A stretch of 64,000 nt of DNA from NCBI GenBank assembly GCA_900102115.1, contig FNAW01000003.1, positions 124,001 through 188,000 on the forward strand, given 5' to 3'. The translations under genes and the position numbers were made by a program. The stretch comes from Blastococcus fimeti (GTDB taxonomy: Bacteria; Actinomycetota; Actinomycetes; Mycobacteriales; Geodermatophilaceae). Shown here one piece after another: positions 1-9,482 of the stretch. The notes below the pieces were generated by a model. That model had not been told where the DNA came from, searched no databases, and saw only the letters and a program-made list of their open reading frames with translations. The first letter of the stretch is position 1. The number at the start of each line of letters is the position of its first letter.

Positions 1-42
1 CCTTAACCGCGCGTCAACGGCCGCCTCGAAAGAACGGGGTGT

Positions 43-555
43 GTGAACCGCCGGTCCAGCGGAGGCGCACCCGAACGTTATGTCGCGGCCGCCGCATGGC
101 GTCTGGCCCGTAGCGATAAAGTGGCTCGTTGGTGCGACCTCATCTGCGCGAAGGAGGCGGACCCCGCCTCCCGGGTGGCCCTGGTCACCGTTCTGTTGGT
201 GGAGATGACCGCCCGACCTGCGCTTGCTCGGGCTGTGGAATGGCTTGTGGCGCTCCCTCTGCGTTCATGCTTAGGAGGACCGCTGCGGGCGCGGGGACAG
301 CGGATGACTGTGGGCCCCCTTCAGCTCCGAGGTGGACCTTGGAGCCCGACAGCCGCTGTTGAAGAGGCCTCGATGCAGTTGCGACAGCGATGTCCCAACC
401 CAAGCGACCCTGAAGAACTAGCGCGCGCGTGGAATGGCCCCGCAGCAACGCGTGCGGGCACGGGGCTCAAGTATGCGACGGCAGTGCGGGTGGTTCGCGC
501 CGAGGCTGATCGCCTTGTATTGCTGCGCACCCCTCCGGGGCTCAGCGCGGGGTGA
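43..555 (+). CDS. hypothetical protein, possibly lysozyme/transglycosylase-like
   Basis: This 170-residue protein is not recognised as a named family and has no signal peptide or membrane segment. Several elements resemble a lysozyme-like (SLT) fold in the usual order: a helix with Glu54 (VEMTARP), a TVGPLQL segment at 89-95 like the S/T-V-G-P-M-Q motif, WNG at 130-132, and YATAV at 144-148. If the reading is right, Glu54 is the catalytic acid. The start is the GTG at 43. The 3' end overlaps fbiC tail to tail by 14 bases. Third codon positions look less G+C-rich than in the neighbours, so transfer or relaxed selection is possible. The fold assignment is inference; the ORF could also be a decaying gene. 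Confidence 0.5.
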   Translation: MNRRSSGGAPERYVAAAAWRLARSDKVARWCDLICAKEADPASRVALVTVLLVEMTARPALARAVEWLVALPLRSCLGGPLRARGQRMTVGPLQLRGGPWSPTAAVEEASMQLRQRCPNPSDPEELARAWNGPAATRAGTGLKYATAVRVVRAEADRLVLLRTPPGLSAG

Positions 556-3157
556 TCGAGAGGGTCAGACGGGCGCGCCCCTCCTCGGAGCGAGCGGTCG
601 CCAGACGCTCGGCCGACGGCGTGCCGTACTCCGTCGTCCGCTGGCGGGCCGGGCGGCCGATCGCGGCGGCCATGGCCTCCAGCTCCGCGATGGTCTTCAG
701 CGAGCCGTTCTCGCTGCCGGCCATCCGGCTGATCGTCTCCTCCATGAGCGTGCCGCCGAGGTCGTTGGCGCCGCCCTGCAGCACCGCCTTGGTGCCGGCG
801 TCGGCGAGCTTCACCCACGAGGTCTGGATGTTGGGGATGCGTCCGTGCAGCATCAGCCGGGCGACGGCGTGGATCGCCCGGTTCTCCCGCACCGTGGGGC
901 CCGGGCGGGCGACACCGGCCAGGTAGATGGGTGAGTTGTGGTGCACGAACGGCAGCAGCACGAACTCGCTGAACCCTCCGGTGCGGTCCTGCAGCGCGGA
1001 CAGCGTCCTCAGGTGCCCGACCCAGTGCGCCGGGGTGTCGACGTGGCCGTACATCATCGTCGACGTCGTCGGCAGGCCCACCTCGTGCGCGGTACCGATG
1101 ATCTCCAGCCAGGCCGCCGTCGGCAGCTTGCCCTTGGTCAGCACCCAGCGGACGTCGTCGTCGAGGATCTCCGCCGCGGTGCCGGGGATCGAGTCGAGCC
1201 CGGCCTCCTTGAGCCCGAGGAGGAACTCCCGGTACGACAGCCCCGTGCGGGCCGCGCCGTTGACGATCTCCATGGGGCTGAAGGCGTGCAGGTGGATGCC
1301 GGGCTGCCGCTTCTTCACCTCGCGGGCGAGGTCGAAGTAGGCGGTGCCGGGCAGGTCGGGGTGGATGCCGCCCTGCATGCAGATCTCGGTGGCGCCGGCG
1401 GCCCACGCCTCGTCGACGCGGTCGCCCACCTGCTCCATCGACAGCGTGTAGGCGTCGGCGTCGGTGCGCCGCTGGGCGAAGGCGCAGAACCGGCAGCCGG
1501 TGTAGCAGACGTTGGTGAAGTTGATGTTCCGGTTCACGACGTAGGTGACGTCGTCGCCGTTGACGTCCCGTCTGACGGAATCGGCCAGCGCGCACAACGC
1601 CTCGAGGTCGGCGCCGTCGGCGCCCAGAAGCGCGAGGTACTCGGCGTCCGAGAGCCCGGCCGGGTCGGCCTCGGCGTGCGCCAGCGCGGCGTGCACCTCC
1701 GGGTCGCCGACGGTCAGGGCGGTCGAGTGGCCGTCGCGGGCGCTCTCCGTGCGGTCGCGCAGCTCCGACCAGTCGCCGTAGACGGCGTCGAAGTCGCTGC
1801 GCCGGTCGTTCGTCCGCCCGGTGGTGTCCACCTCGACGTGCAGGTCCACCCGCCCGACTCCGGGCCCCGACATCACCCAGGACTCGTCCGGCTCCTGCCA
1901 CGGCAGGCCCACCGGCAGCCGCCCCTCGACGGCGAGCCCGTCCGGGCCGGCCAGGGCGTCGACGTGCGGGCGCACCCGGGGGTCGAGCCACGGCTCGGGC
2001 TGACGCACGTACGGCGGCTGCGCGGCGAGCCGCTCGCGCAGCTCGAAGCCGGCCTGACTCGACAGCTTGGCAAGCAGATCAAGTTCCGGCCACGGCCGCT
2101 CGGGGTTGACGTGGTCGGGCGTCAGCGGGGAGACGCCGCCCCAGTCGTCGACGCCGGCGCGCAGCAGCAGGCCGAGCTCGGTGGAGTCGGACAGGTTCGG
2201 TGGTGCCTGCACTCGGGCCTTCGGGCCCAGCAGCAGCCGGGTGACGGCGACGGCCGCGACGTACTCCTGCAGCTCCAGGTCGTCGTGGGCCTGCATCGCG
2301 GTGCGCGGCTTCGCCCGGAAGTTCTGGACGATCACCTCCTGCACGTGCCCGTGCCGCTGCGCGCTGGCCCGGATCTCGCGGACGGCGTCGACCCGTTCTG
2401 CGTAGTCCTCGCCGATGCCCAGCAGCACACCCGTGGTGAAGGGGACGGCGGAGCGGCCGGCGTCCTCGAGCACCCGCAGCCGCAGCGCGGGCTCCTTGTC
2501 CGGTGAGCCGAAGTGCGGGCCGCCGGGCTCGGACCACAGCCGCGTCGCCGTCGTCTCCAGCATCATGCCCATCGACGCCGAGACGGGCTTGAGCCGCTGG
2601 ATCTCCTCCCACGACAGGACGCCGGGGTTGAGGTGGGGGAGCAGCCCGGTCTCCTCGAGCACCCGGATCGCCATGGCGCGCAGGTAGCCCAGGGTCGAGT
2701 CGAAGCCGTGCGCCTCGAGCCATTCGGCGGCGACCGGCCAGCGGTCCTCGGGGCGGTCGCCGAGGGTGAACAGCGCCTCCTTGCAGCCCATGGCCGCGCC
2801 GGCGCGGGCGATGTCGAGCACCTCGTCGGGGGAGAGGTAGGGCGCCTTGCCCTCGGCGCGCAGCTGCCCCGGCGTCGTCACGAACGTGCAGTAGTGGCAG
2901 CGGTCGCGGCACAGGTGGGTGAGCGGGATGAAGACCTTGCGGCTGTAGGTGACCACGCCTGGTCGCCCGGCCGACGCCAGACCGGCGTCGCGGACGCGCG
3001 CGGCGGCGGTGAGCAGCCGGTCCAGCGGCTCGCTCTCGCCCAGGCCGCGGGCGTGCAGCAGCGTCTCGGCTTCGACGGCGTCGAGGGGGACCCCGCGCTC
3101 GGCGCGGGTCAGCGCGCGACGCAGGGCGGACTCGGAGGGTGCAGGCAGAGCGCTCAT
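542..3157 (-). CDS. fbiC: FO synthase (7,8-didemethyl-8-hydroxy-5-deazariboflavin synthase)
   Basis: FbiC makes FO, the chromophore of coenzyme F420, from the flavin precursor 5-amino-6-ribitylamino-uracil and tyrosine using two radical-SAM domains. The protein has 871 residues, the expected size for the fused actinobacterial enzyme. The N-terminal CofG-like half carries the [4Fe-4S] motif C83-x3-C87-x2-C90. The C-terminal CofH-like half carries a second one, VCYTGCRFC, near residue 550. It reads as full length and intact. The gene stands alone on the minus strand, downstream of the ABC exporter operon but separated from it by 37 bases. The start ATG at 3157 lies inside a perfect inverted repeat, described separately. 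F420 fits with the luciferase-like monooxygenase family protein encoded near 15 kb, although that enzyme may use FMN. Confidence 0.95.
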   Translation of the reverse strand: MSALPAPSESALRRALTRAERGVPLDAVEAETLLHARGLGESEPLDRLLTAAARVRDAGLASAGRPGVVTYSRKVFIPLTHLCRDRCHYCTFVTTPGQLRAEGKAPYLSPDEVLDIARAGAAMGCKEALFTLGDRPEDRWPVAAEWLEAHGFDSTLGYLRAMAIRVLEETGLLPHLNPGVLSWEEIQRLKPVSASMGMMLETTATRLWSEPGGPHFGSPDKEPALRLRVLEDAGRSAVPFTTGVLLGIGEDYAERVDAVREIRASAQRHGHVQEVIVQNFRAKPRTAMQAHDDLELQEYVAAVAVTRLLLGPKARVQAPPNLSDSTELGLLLRAGVDDWGGVSPLTPDHVNPERPWPELDLLAKLSSQAGFELRERLAAQPPYVRQPEPWLDPRVRPHVDALAGPDGLAVEGRLPVGLPWQEPDESWVMSGPGVGRVDLHVEVDTTGRTNDRRSDFDAVYGDWSELRDRTESARDGHSTALTVGDPEVHAALAHAEADPAGLSDAEYLALLGADGADLEALCALADSVRRDVNGDDVTYVVNRNINFTNVCYTGCRFCAFAQRRTDADAYTLSMEQVGDRVDEAWAAGATEICMQGGIHPDLPGTAYFDLAREVKKRQPGIHLHAFSPMEIVNGAARTGLSYREFLLGLKEAGLDSIPGTAAEILDDDVRWVLTKGKLPTAAWLEIIGTAHEVGLPTTSTMMYGHVDTPAHWVGHLRTLSALQDRTGGFSEFVLLPFVHHNSPIYLAGVARPGPTVRENRAIHAVARLMLHGRIPNIQTSWVKLADAGTKAVLQGGANDLGGTLMEETISRMAGSENGSLKTIAELEAMAAAIGRPARQRTTEYGTPSAERLATARSEEGRARLTLSITPR

Positions 3158-3173
3158 AGCGTGTCCGACGCTA
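3157..3173 (-). promoter_or_regulatory. inverted repeat over the fbiC start, with a -10-like hexamer
   Basis: TAGCGT and ACGCTA form a perfect 6-bp inverted repeat with a 5-base spacer, ending on the first base of the fbiC start codon. Read on the minus strand, the distal arm is TAGCGT, a good actinobacterial -10 hexamer, 10 bases before the ATG. The mRNA would therefore start within a few bases of the start codon. The repeat could be an operator or a short hairpin; nothing here tells which. Confidence 0.4.
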
Positions 3174-3194
3174 GTCGCCTTCGCCCGGAACGGG

Positions 3195-4046
3195 TCAGAG
3201 GTCCCTGCGGACGAAGGAGACCGCGGCCAGTCCCCACACCATCGCCACCCACAGCACGGCCCAGCCGAGGTAGGCGACGGTCAGCGGGGCCACGCTGAGG
3301 AACGGGAACGCCTCGCCGTCGGCGCCACCGAACTGCAGCAGCGCCGACGGGTCCTGGAACCCGTGCATCGCGCCGCGCCACAGCCCGTCGGTCGGCAGCA
3401 GCACCCGCGACACCGCGCCCACCCGCGCGACGCCGTCGTTGCCGAGCGCGGCGCCGATGCCGCCGACGACCCCGGCCACCCAGGTCGTGCAGAACAGGCC
3501 GACCGCGACCACGCCCGAGGCCATCGGCGAGATCACGGTGGAGAGCAGCACCGCGAGCGTGAGCAGCACGGTCGTCTGGGCGGCGAGCAGCGCGAGCGCG
3601 GTGACCGGGGAGGGCGGCCAGTAGTCCACGGTCAGCCGGACGACGACGATCTGCGCCAGCCCGGCGAGGACGACGAAGCCGGCCCCGAAGGTCACCAGCC
3701 CCAGCCACTTGCCGAGCAGGAACGCCGAACGCCGGATCGGGCGGGCCAGCACCGCCAGCGCGATGCCCGACTCCGTCTCGCCGGCCAGCGTCGGGCCGGC
3801 GAGGAAGGCGGTGCCCAGCGCGGCGATGAGGCTGTAGCCGAACATCACGAGGTTGAGCAGGATCGACGCGGTCAGCCGCGCCTCGCCGCTGGTCAGCGTG
3901 CCGCCGGTCTCCGCGGCGAAACGGGAGAAGCCCCAGCCGCTCACCGCGATCAGCACCAGGGTGAGGACGGCGAGCGCGAGCAGCACCCGCCGCCGGGCCG
4001 CCTCGCGCAGGGTCAGCCCGGCGACGGTCAGCACGACGCGGGTCAC
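3195..4046 (-). CDS. ABC-2 type transporter permease
   Basis: This is a 283-residue integral membrane protein with about six hydrophobic segments. The segment order and the sequence after the first one ([17 protein letters not shown]) are typical of ABC-2 family permeases. It should pair with the ATPase encoded just upstream to export or flip an unknown substrate, possibly a lipid or peptide. The GTG start overlaps the TGA of the ATPase gene as GTGA, so translation is probably coupled. It is the last gene of the sigma/anti-sigma/ATPase/permease operon. A longer in-frame reading exists but would run through the ATPase gene and is rejected. Confidence 0.85.
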   Translation of the reverse strand: MTRVVLTVAGLTLREAARRRVLLALAVLTLVLIAVSGWGFSRFAAETGGTLTSGEARLTASILLNLVMFGYSLIAALGTAFLAGPTLAGETESGIALAVLARPIRRSAFLLGKWLGLVTFGAGFVVLAGLAQIVVVRLTVDYWPPSPVTALALLAAQTTVLLTLAVLLSTVISPMASGVVAVGLFCTTWVAGVVGGIGAALGNDGVARVGAVSRVLLPTDGLWRGAMHGFQDPSALLQFGGADGEAFPFLSVAPLTVAYLGWAVLWVAMVWGLAAVSFVRRDL

Positions 4047-4945
4047 GACCGCTCCTCCGAGCCGTCGCGCAGGATGCCGAGCAGGCGCTCCTCGAGGCTG
4101 ATCCGGCCCGGCTCGACGGCGTGCACCCGGACGCCCAGCGCGGCGAGGTCCGCGACCAGGTCGGGCACCGTCGCCTCGTCGTCCACCGGCAGCGCCACGG
4201 TGAACCACTCGCCCTCCCGGTGCACCTGACCGGCCCCCGCCAGCCGGGCCTCGCCCGCCGGCGGCACGCCCGTCAGGTGCATCCGCACCTCGTGCTGGCC
4301 GAGCAGCTCCAGCAGCGACCCGGACGCGGCGACGCGGCCGCGGTCGAGGATGACCACCCGGTCGCAGACCCGTTCGACCTCGCCGATCAGGTGCGAGTTG
4401 AGCAGCACCGCGATGCCGCGCGACCTCAGCGAGAGCACGATGTCGCGCACGTCGACCCGGCCCAGCGGGTCCAGCGCGGACGTCGGCTCGTCGAGGACGA
4501 CGAACTCCGGCCGCGCCACCAGCGCGACGGCGAGGCCGAGCCGCTGCTGCATTCCCTTGGAGAAGCCACCCACCCGGTCACCGGCGCGGTCGGCCAGCCC
4601 GACCAGCGCCAGCACGTCCCGCCGCTCGTCGGCGGTCACGTCCATGCCCGAGAGCCGGACGTGCAGCTCCAGCACCTCCGCGGCGCTGAGCCAGGGCTGG
4701 TAGCGGAACAGCTCGGGGAGGTAGCCCACGCGGGCTCGCGCGGCCGGTTCGGCGGCCGGCCGGCCGAGCAGCATCACCTCGCCCGCATCGGGACGCACCA
4801 GGCCGAGCAGCATCTTGATGACGGTGGTCTTGCCGGCGCCGTTGGGCCCGAGCAGGCCGACGACCTCGCCCCGGCCCACCTCCAGCGACACCCCGTCGAC
4901 GGCGGTGCGCTTCCCGTACCGCTTCCGCAGCCCGGTGCACCACAC
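4043..4945 (-). CDS. ABC transporter ATP-binding protein (ABC-2 partner)
   Basis: The protein is an ABC ATPase of the CcmA/DrrA type. It has a Walker A GPNGAGKT, the signature region FSKGMQQRLG, Walker B VVLDEPTSALDP and a C-terminal tail as in drug- or lipid-exporter ATPases. The GTG at 4945 gives 300 residues, the usual length. It has no clear ribosome-binding site. A CTG at 5014 overlapping the upstream stop codon is a possible alternative that would add 23 residues. It sits between the anti-sigma gene and its permease in a tight operon, so its substrate may relate to the envelope stress that the sigma factor answers. Confidence 0.88.
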   Translation of the reverse strand: MWCTGLRKRYGKRTAVDGVSLEVGRGEVVGLLGPNGAGKTTVIKMLLGLVRPDAGEVMLLGRPAAEPAARARVGYLPELFRYQPWLSAAEVLELHVRLSGMDVTADERRDVLALVGLADRAGDRVGGFSKGMQQRLGLAVALVARPEFVVLDEPTSALDPLGRVDVRDIVLSLRSRGIAVLLNSHLIGEVERVCDRVVILDRGRVAASGSLLELLGQHEVRMHLTGVPPAGEARLAGAGQVHREGEWFTVALPVDDEATVPDLVADLAALGVRVHAVEPGRISLEERLLGILRDGSEERS

Positions 4946-5010
4946 CGCCGCCGGCGGGGGCAGGTCCGCGACCAGCTGCGCGGCCTCCCGGAGGGCGGCG
5001 TCTCCCGCGC

Positions 5011-6087
5011 TCAGCGGAGCCCCCGGGCGACGGCGAGCACCTCGTCGCTGTCCAGCGGGCCGGCGACGACGGTCAGCTCGCCGTCGGCGACCCAGACGAC
5101 GGCGGCCAGCGTGCGGTCGCGGGTGGCCAGCACCGTGGCCCGCTCCCCGTCGACGTCCTCGGTCGAGGTGCTGACGTAGTCGGACGGCACCGGCAGGGGC
5201 AGCGTGCTCCCGTCCGCGGTGAACGCGCGGAGCTGGGCGGCGACGTCGTCGGGCAGGCCGGGGAGGGAGAGCAGGTAGTCGCGGACCGTCTCGAACGGGA
5301 TCCCGGACGAGAAGGCGGTCGGCGCGATCGCCCGGCCCACGACCAGTCCGGGCGCGCCGGTGGAGGTGGTCCACACCTGGGCCACGCCGGGACCGGCGAC
5401 CAGGCGCACCGAGCTGCCGTCCAGCCCCGGCGGCGGGGTCGGCAGCGTCTCGCCGGCCTCCGCGGCGGCCCGCGCGGCCCGCTCGGCAGAGAAGGTGAAC
5501 GTCGCCGTCAGCTGGCCGCCCACCTGGTACACCGGCTCCCCGGTGACCCCGGCGGGCAGCTCGTCCACCTCGGGCACGTCCAGCCCGCTCTCGGCCGCGG
5601 CGGTCTCGGCGTCGGGCACCGGGCGGAGGTCACCGTCGCCGGTCAGCTCCACGTCGCCGTAGGCCTCGAGGTCCGGCAGCGCGACCAGGTCGGCGCTGCG
5701 CAGGCCCACGGCCGCGACCTCCTCGGTCCGGAAGATCGGCAGCCAGTCGTTGGCGGCCGCGGTGCCGGCCCCGGCGAGGACGACGCCGACGGCCAGGGCG
5801 GCCGCGGCGGGACGGCGGACGAGATCGGCGAACCGGCCCCGGCGCGCCGGGATCCGGTCCCGCACCGGCGGGGCGGCGGTGGCTGCCGACAGCCGCGCCC
5901 AGGCGGCGGGCACGTCCACGTCGGCGTCGGCCGACAGCGCGGCGCCGACAACGGCGGCGTCCTCCCGGGCGGAGGCCAGGGCGGCCAGGCAGTGCGGGCA
6001 GTCGGCGACGTGCCGCCGGTCGGTCTCGGCGACGCCGGCCGGCTCGTCGATCAGCCGGCGCAGCACGCCGTCAGTGGGATGACGCAT
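5011..6087 (-). CDS. anti-sigma factor, zinc-binding, single-pass membrane protein
   Basis: The first 35 residues hold a ZAS-type zinc motif H26-x3-C30-x2-C33, which in this family clamps an ECF sigma factor. One transmembrane helix follows near residues 95-112. The remaining roughly 245 residues would lie outside the membrane and could sense envelope conditions. The ATG lies 17 bases inside the end of the sigma gene, a usual arrangement for sigma/anti-sigma pairs. The outer domain has no motif I can name. The protein is probably cleaved or changes shape to release the sigma factor, which is inference from the family. Confidence 0.82.
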   Translation of the reverse strand: MRHPTDGVLRRLIDEPAGVAETDRRHVADCPHCLAALASAREDAAVVGAALSADADVDVPAAWARLSAATAAPPVRDRIPARRGRFADLVRRPAAAALAVGVVLAGAGTAAANDWLPIFRTEEVAAVGLRSADLVALPDLEAYGDVELTGDGDLRPVPDAETAAAESGLDVPEVDELPAGVTGEPVYQVGGQLTATFTFSAERAARAAAEAGETLPTPPPGLDGSSVRLVAGPGVAQVWTTSTGAPGLVVGRAIAPTAFSSGIPFETVRDYLLSLPGLPDDVAAQLRAFTADGSTLPLPVPSDYVSTSTEDVDGERATVLATRDRTLAAVVWVADGELTVVAGPLDSDEVLAVARGLR

Positions 6088-6688
6088 GACGGGTCAACTC
6101 CTCGCGCAGGGCGGATTCGGCGCGTCGCACGGTGGTGCCGACGCTGCCGGGGGACAGGTCCAGGGCCGCCGCGACCTCGGCGTAGCTCAGCCCGCTGTGC
6201 CGGAGCACCAGGGCGACGGCCTGCTTGCGGGGCAGCCGGCCGAGCGCGGCGCGCACGCGGCTGCGCTCCTCGAGCGTCACGACGTCGTCGGCGACGTCGG
6301 GGACGACCGGGAGGCCGGCCCCGGCGGCGGTCTTCTCGTGGGTGGCCCGGCGCCGGCCCGAGCGGATCAGGTTCAGCGCGGTGTGCGCCGCGGCGACCGG
6401 GAGCCACCCGCCCGCCTCGCCGGCCGGGACCGTCGAGCGGTTGAAGGCGAGGAACACCTCCTGGGCGACGTCCTCGGCCGAGTCGCGGGAGCCCAGCACC
6501 CGCGCGGCCACGGCGACGACGCGCGGGTACTCGCGTCGGAAGACGACGTCGAGGTCCGGGCGGAGCCCGCCGGGGGTTCCGGTAGCCGGCACGCGCTGCC
6601 CTCCGATCCGCGTGACCACACCGGCGGGCATGGCCACGGCGAACGCCGGTACCGCCGCTCCGGGTGGGAGGTGCCGCACGAGGTCCAT
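6071..6688 (-). CDS. ECF-family RNA polymerase sigma factor
   Basis: This is a 205-residue group 4 sigma factor. Region 2 (from LRPDLDVVFRREYPRVV through SAEDVAQEVFLAF) contacts core polymerase and the -10 element. Region 4 ends in an HTH (LSYAEVAAALDLSPGSVGTTVRRAE) that reads the -35 element. The start is taken as ATG 6688. ATG 6633 would remove 18 residues before region 2 and is the alternative. The gene leads an operon with its anti-sigma factor and an ABC-2 exporter. No promoter resembling an autoregulated ECF site could be identified with confidence in the 56 bases upstream. Confidence 0.88.
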   Translation of the reverse strand: MDLVRHLPPGAAVPAFAVAMPAGVVTRIGGQRVPATGTPGGLRPDLDVVFRREYPRVVAVAARVLGSRDSAEDVAQEVFLAFNRSTVPAGEAGGWLPVAAAHTALNLIRSGRRRATHEKTAAGAGLPVVPDVADDVVTLEERSRVRAALGRLPRKQAVALVLRHSGLSYAEVAAALDLSPGSVGTTVRRAESALREELTRHASSH

Positions 6689-6744
6689 GCCCAGGAAGCA
6701 CCGCCGGGGCCCGGGATGTGACACGGGCAGTCTGCCGCGCCGGG

Positions 6745-7257
6745 TCAGCCCCTGCCGGCAGCCGAACCCGACGGGTCGACGTAGCGGCCGCGGTGCCGCA
6801 GCAGCGGCACGGCCGCGGGGTCGCCGGGCAGCACGTCGGTGACCTCCAGCAGCGCGAGCACGTGGTCGCCGGCCTCGACCAGCCGCTCCAGCCGGCAGTC
6901 CAGCGCGGCGAGCCCGCCGGCCAGCACGATCGCCCCGCTGCCCGGCGCGCGGTTCCACGGCACCGCCTCCAGCAGGTGCCGGGCGCTGGGCCGCCCGGCC
7001 GAGGAGAACCGGGAGGCGACGATGGCGTGCGGGGCCGCGAGCACGGTCAGCGCGCAGCTGCCGACCTCCTCGAGCACCTCGGCGGGATAGCCCGACGCGG
7101 TCAGGCCCACGCCGATCAGCGGCGGGCGGGCCGACACGCTCATCACCGAGCTGACCGTCGTCCCGACGTCGTCGATGCCGTCGCGCACGGTCAGCAGGCA
7201 CACCCCCGCGGCGTACTGGCCCAGAGCGGCGGCGAACCCTGCGGCGTCGACCGGCAT
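6745..7257 (-). CDS. flavin reductase family protein
   Basis: The 170-residue protein has the FMN-binding split-barrel fold of flavin reductases (HpaC type). The recognisable parts are the N-terminal QYAAGVCLLTV, the middle TVSSVMSVSARPPLIGVGL and the C-terminal LLRHRGRYV. Such enzymes supply reduced FMN or FAD to a monooxygenase, or act as small flavoenzymes themselves. ATG 7257 fits the domain start; the reading frame is open further upstream but lacks family similarity there. It lies 35 bases from the divergent disulfide-oxidoreductase gene and 56 bases before the sigma factor gene. No partner oxygenase is adjacent. Confidence 0.85.
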   Translation of the reverse strand: MPVDAAGFAAALGQYAAGVCLLTVRDGIDDVGTTVSSVMSVSARPPLIGVGLTASGYPAEVLEEVGSCALTVLAAPHAIVASRFSSAGRPSARHLLEAVPWNRAPGSGAIVLAGGLAALDCRLERLVEAGDHVLALLEVTDVLPGDPAAVPLLRHRGRYVDPSGSAAGRG

Positions 7258-7292
7258 GGCGACAAGTCGATCACACGACGAGGATCGGGCCC

Positions 7293-8723
7293 GTGACCGC
7301 ACCTGGAGAGCGCACCTACGACGTCGTCGTCCTCGGAGCCGGGTCGACCGGTGAGAACGTCGCCGACGTCGTCGTCAAGGGCGGGCTGTCCGCCGTCCTG
7401 GTCGAGAGCGAGCTGGTGGGCGGTGAGTGCTCGTACTGGGCGTGCATGCCCAGCAAGGCGCTGCTGCGGGGGACCGACGTGCTGGCCGAGGCCCGGGCGG
7501 TCGACGGCGCGAAGCAGGCGGTGACCGGCGAGCAGGACGTCGCCGCGACCCTGGCCCGCCGCGACTCGTTCACCCACGACTGGGACGACAGCAGCCAGGT
7601 CGACTGGGTGAAGGGCGCGGGCATCGACCTGGTCCGCGGCGCCGGGCGGCTGGCCGGCGAGCGGACCGTCGTCGTCACCGACGCCGACGGCAACGAGGTG
7701 CGGCTGACCGCCCGCCACGCCGTCGCCGTGTGCACCGGGTCGGTGGGCAAGCTGCCGCCGGTCGAGGGCCTGGCCGACGTCCGGCCGTGGGGGCCGCGCG
7801 AGGCCACCAGCGCGAAGGCGGCGCCCCGGCGGCTGCTGGTGCTCGGTGGCGGCTACGTGGGCTGCGAGATGGCCACCGCCTGGCAGGCGCTCGGCGCGGA
7901 GGTGACCGTGCTCCAGCGCGGGAAGCGGCTGCTGCCCGCGGCCGAGCCGCAGGCCGGCGAGGCGGTCGCCGCCGCCCTGCGCGACCTCGGCGTGGACGTG
8001 CGGTTCGGGATGGACGTCACCGCCGCCCGGCGCGAGGGCGACGAGGTGGTGCTGACGGCGGGGGACGACGAGTTCCGCGGAGACGAGGTGCTGGTCGCCG
8101 TCGGCCGTGCCGCCCGCACCGCCGACATCGGCCTGGACACCGTCGGCCTGGAGCCGGGGGAGTACCTGCCCGTCGACGACACCCTGCAGGTCGAGGGGAT
8201 GCCCTGGCTCTACGGGGTCGGGGACGCCAACGGCCGGCAGCTGCTGACGCACATGGGCAAGTACCAGGCCCGTCAGGCCGCCGCGGCGATCGTCGCCCGG
8301 GCCCGTGGCGGGCAGGTGGACGGCGCCCGGTGGTCACCCACCGCGGCGACCGCCGACCACGCGGCGACGCCGTCGGTGGTGTTCACGTCGCCACAGGTCG
8401 CCAGCGTGGGCCGCACCGCGGCGCAGGCGGAGGCCGACGGGCTGCCGCACCGGGTCGTCGAGTACCCGATCGGCAGCATCGCGGGGGCCTCGCTGTTCGC
8501 CGACGGCTACACCGGCACCGCGATCGCCGTCGTCGACACCGAGCGCGAGGTCCTGCTCGGCATGACCTTCATCGGCCCGGGCGTCGCCGAGCTGCTGCAC
8601 GCGGCGACGATCGCCGTCGTGGGCGAGGTGCCGATCGCCCGGCTGTGGCACGCCGTGCCGTCCTACCCCACGATCAGCGAGGTCTGGCTGCGGCTGCTGG
8701 AGACCTGGCGCGACGGCGACTGA
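7293..8723 (+). CDS. FAD-dependent pyridine nucleotide-disulfide oxidoreductase
   Basis: This 476-residue flavoenzyme belongs to the dihydrolipoamide dehydrogenase / mercuric reductase family. It has an N-terminal FAD-binding VVLGAGSTGENVA, the redox-active disulfide motif C-x4-C in GECSYWACMPSK, a second dinucleotide fold LVLGGGYVGCEMA near residue 185, the GVGDANG motif of the FAD domain, and a C-terminal dimerisation domain. The C-terminal HAVPSYPT matches the region that carries the catalytic His in this family. It lacks the N-terminal metal-binding domain of MerA, and no E1/E2 dehydrogenase genes are adjacent, so the substrate is open (quinone, disulfide or metal). The GTG start has a weak -10-like GAGGAT 7 bases upstream. 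Confidence 0.88.
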   Translation: MTAPGERTYDVVVLGAGSTGENVADVVVKGGLSAVLVESELVGGECSYWACMPSKALLRGTDVLAEARAVDGAKQAVTGEQDVAATLARRDSFTHDWDDSSQVDWVKGAGIDLVRGAGRLAGERTVVVTDADGNEVRLTARHAVAVCTGSVGKLPPVEGLADVRPWGPREATSAKAAPRRLLVLGGGYVGCEMATAWQALGAEVTVLQRGKRLLPAAEPQAGEAVAAALRDLGVDVRFGMDVTAARREGDEVVLTAGDDEFRGDEVLVAVGRAARTADIGLDTVGLEPGEYLPVDDTLQVEGMPWLYGVGDANGRQLLTHMGKYQARQAAAAIVARARGGQVDGARWSPTAATADHAATPSVVFTSPQVASVGRTAAQAEADGLPHRVVEYPIGSIAGASLFADGYTGTAIAVVDTEREVLLGMTFIGPGVAELLHAATIAVVGEVPIARLWHAVPSYPTISEVWLRLLETWRDGD

Positions 8724-8735
8724 CCGGCCCGGCCC

Positions 8736-9239
8736 TCAGCCGATACCGGCCTCGGCGCACGCGGCCTCCCGGAGCCGGCTCCGGTCCACGCCCAGGGCGA
8801 CCAGGGCCCGGGCGGCGGTGCCGTGCTCCAGGCCGGTGGCCGCCGCGACGACGTGCGCGCCCTTCAGCACCGACGGCCTGGTCGACTTGGACAGGGCGAC
8901 CGCCTCCCGGAAGACCTGCTGCGCCTGGGGCGTCGAGCGGAAGGCGCCGGCAGCCGGGCTGCGCAGGGCGCCCTCACCGGCGTCGCCGCGCTCGACCTCG
9001 ATCCCGACAGCGGCCAACGCGCGCTCGTGCGCCTCCTCGATGGCGGTGCGCAGCTGCTGCGGGTCGACGCCGATCCGCTGCAGGGCCCGGGTCGCGGTGC
9101 CTTCGGGCAGGGCCGTGGCGGCCAGCAGCAGGTGCTCGGGGCCGGGCGTCTGCTCACCGGCGCTCCGCGCCTCGGCCTCGGCCCGGGTGAGCAGCTGCTT
9201 GATCGTGCGCATGTCCCGCACGGCGTTGACGAGTCCCAT
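8736..9239 (-). CDS. Clp N-domain (double ClpA/B repeat) protein
   Basis: The 167-residue protein consists of two Clp N-terminal repeats, TPGPEHLLLAATAL...GTATRALQRIGVD and LKGAHVVAAATGL...GTAARALVALGVD, and nothing else. In ClpA, ClpB and ClpC this domain binds substrates and adaptors, but here no AAA+ module follows. It may act as an adaptor or decoy for ClpC. It lies 15 bases downstream of a small HTH gene and is probably co-transcribed with it from the operator-bearing promoter near 9500. The role is inferred from the domain only. Confidence 0.82.
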   Translation of the reverse strand: MGLVNAVRDMRTIKQLLTRAEAEARSAGEQTPGPEHLLLAATALPEGTATRALQRIGVDPQQLRTAIEEAHERALAAVGIEVERGDAGEGALRSPAAGAFRSTPQAQQVFREAVALSKSTRPSVLKGAHVVAAATGLEHGTAARALVALGVDRSRLREAACAEAGIG

Positions 9240-9254
9240 GGAACGTCCTCCTGA

Positions 9255-9482
9255 TCAGCGGCCGCGCCGGGCGCGGACCTCGGATGCGAACTTCTTGTGC
9301 GCCGCCTGGGCGCTGATTCCCAGCGCCTCGCCGACCTGGGCCCAGGTCCAGCCCTGGGAGATCGCCTCGACGACCGCCGCGGACTCGAGGCGGCCGGCCA
9401 TCCGGCGCAGCGCGACGACGGCGGCGAGGGCGGCCTCCGGGTCCTCGGGACCTGGGAGGGGCTGCGCGTCGACCACGGCCAT
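9255..9482 (-). CDS. small helix-turn-helix regulator
   Basis: This is a 75-residue protein with a helical N-terminal part (ALAAVVALRRMAGRLE) and a C-terminal HTH (WTWAQVGEALGISAQAAHKKFASEV). It probably binds DNA and controls its own operon, which includes the Clp-N gene. ATG 9482 is given as the start. The promoter geometry also fits a leaderless start at GTG 9476, which would remove two residues. Two copies of TCAAC-N4-GTTGA lie right at the start, and the HTH protein is the natural candidate to bind them. No effector domain is visible. Confidence 0.8.
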   Translation of the reverse strand: MAVVDAQPLPGPEDPEAALAAVVALRRMAGRLESAAVVEAISQGWTWAQVGEALGISAQAAHKKFASEVRARRGR

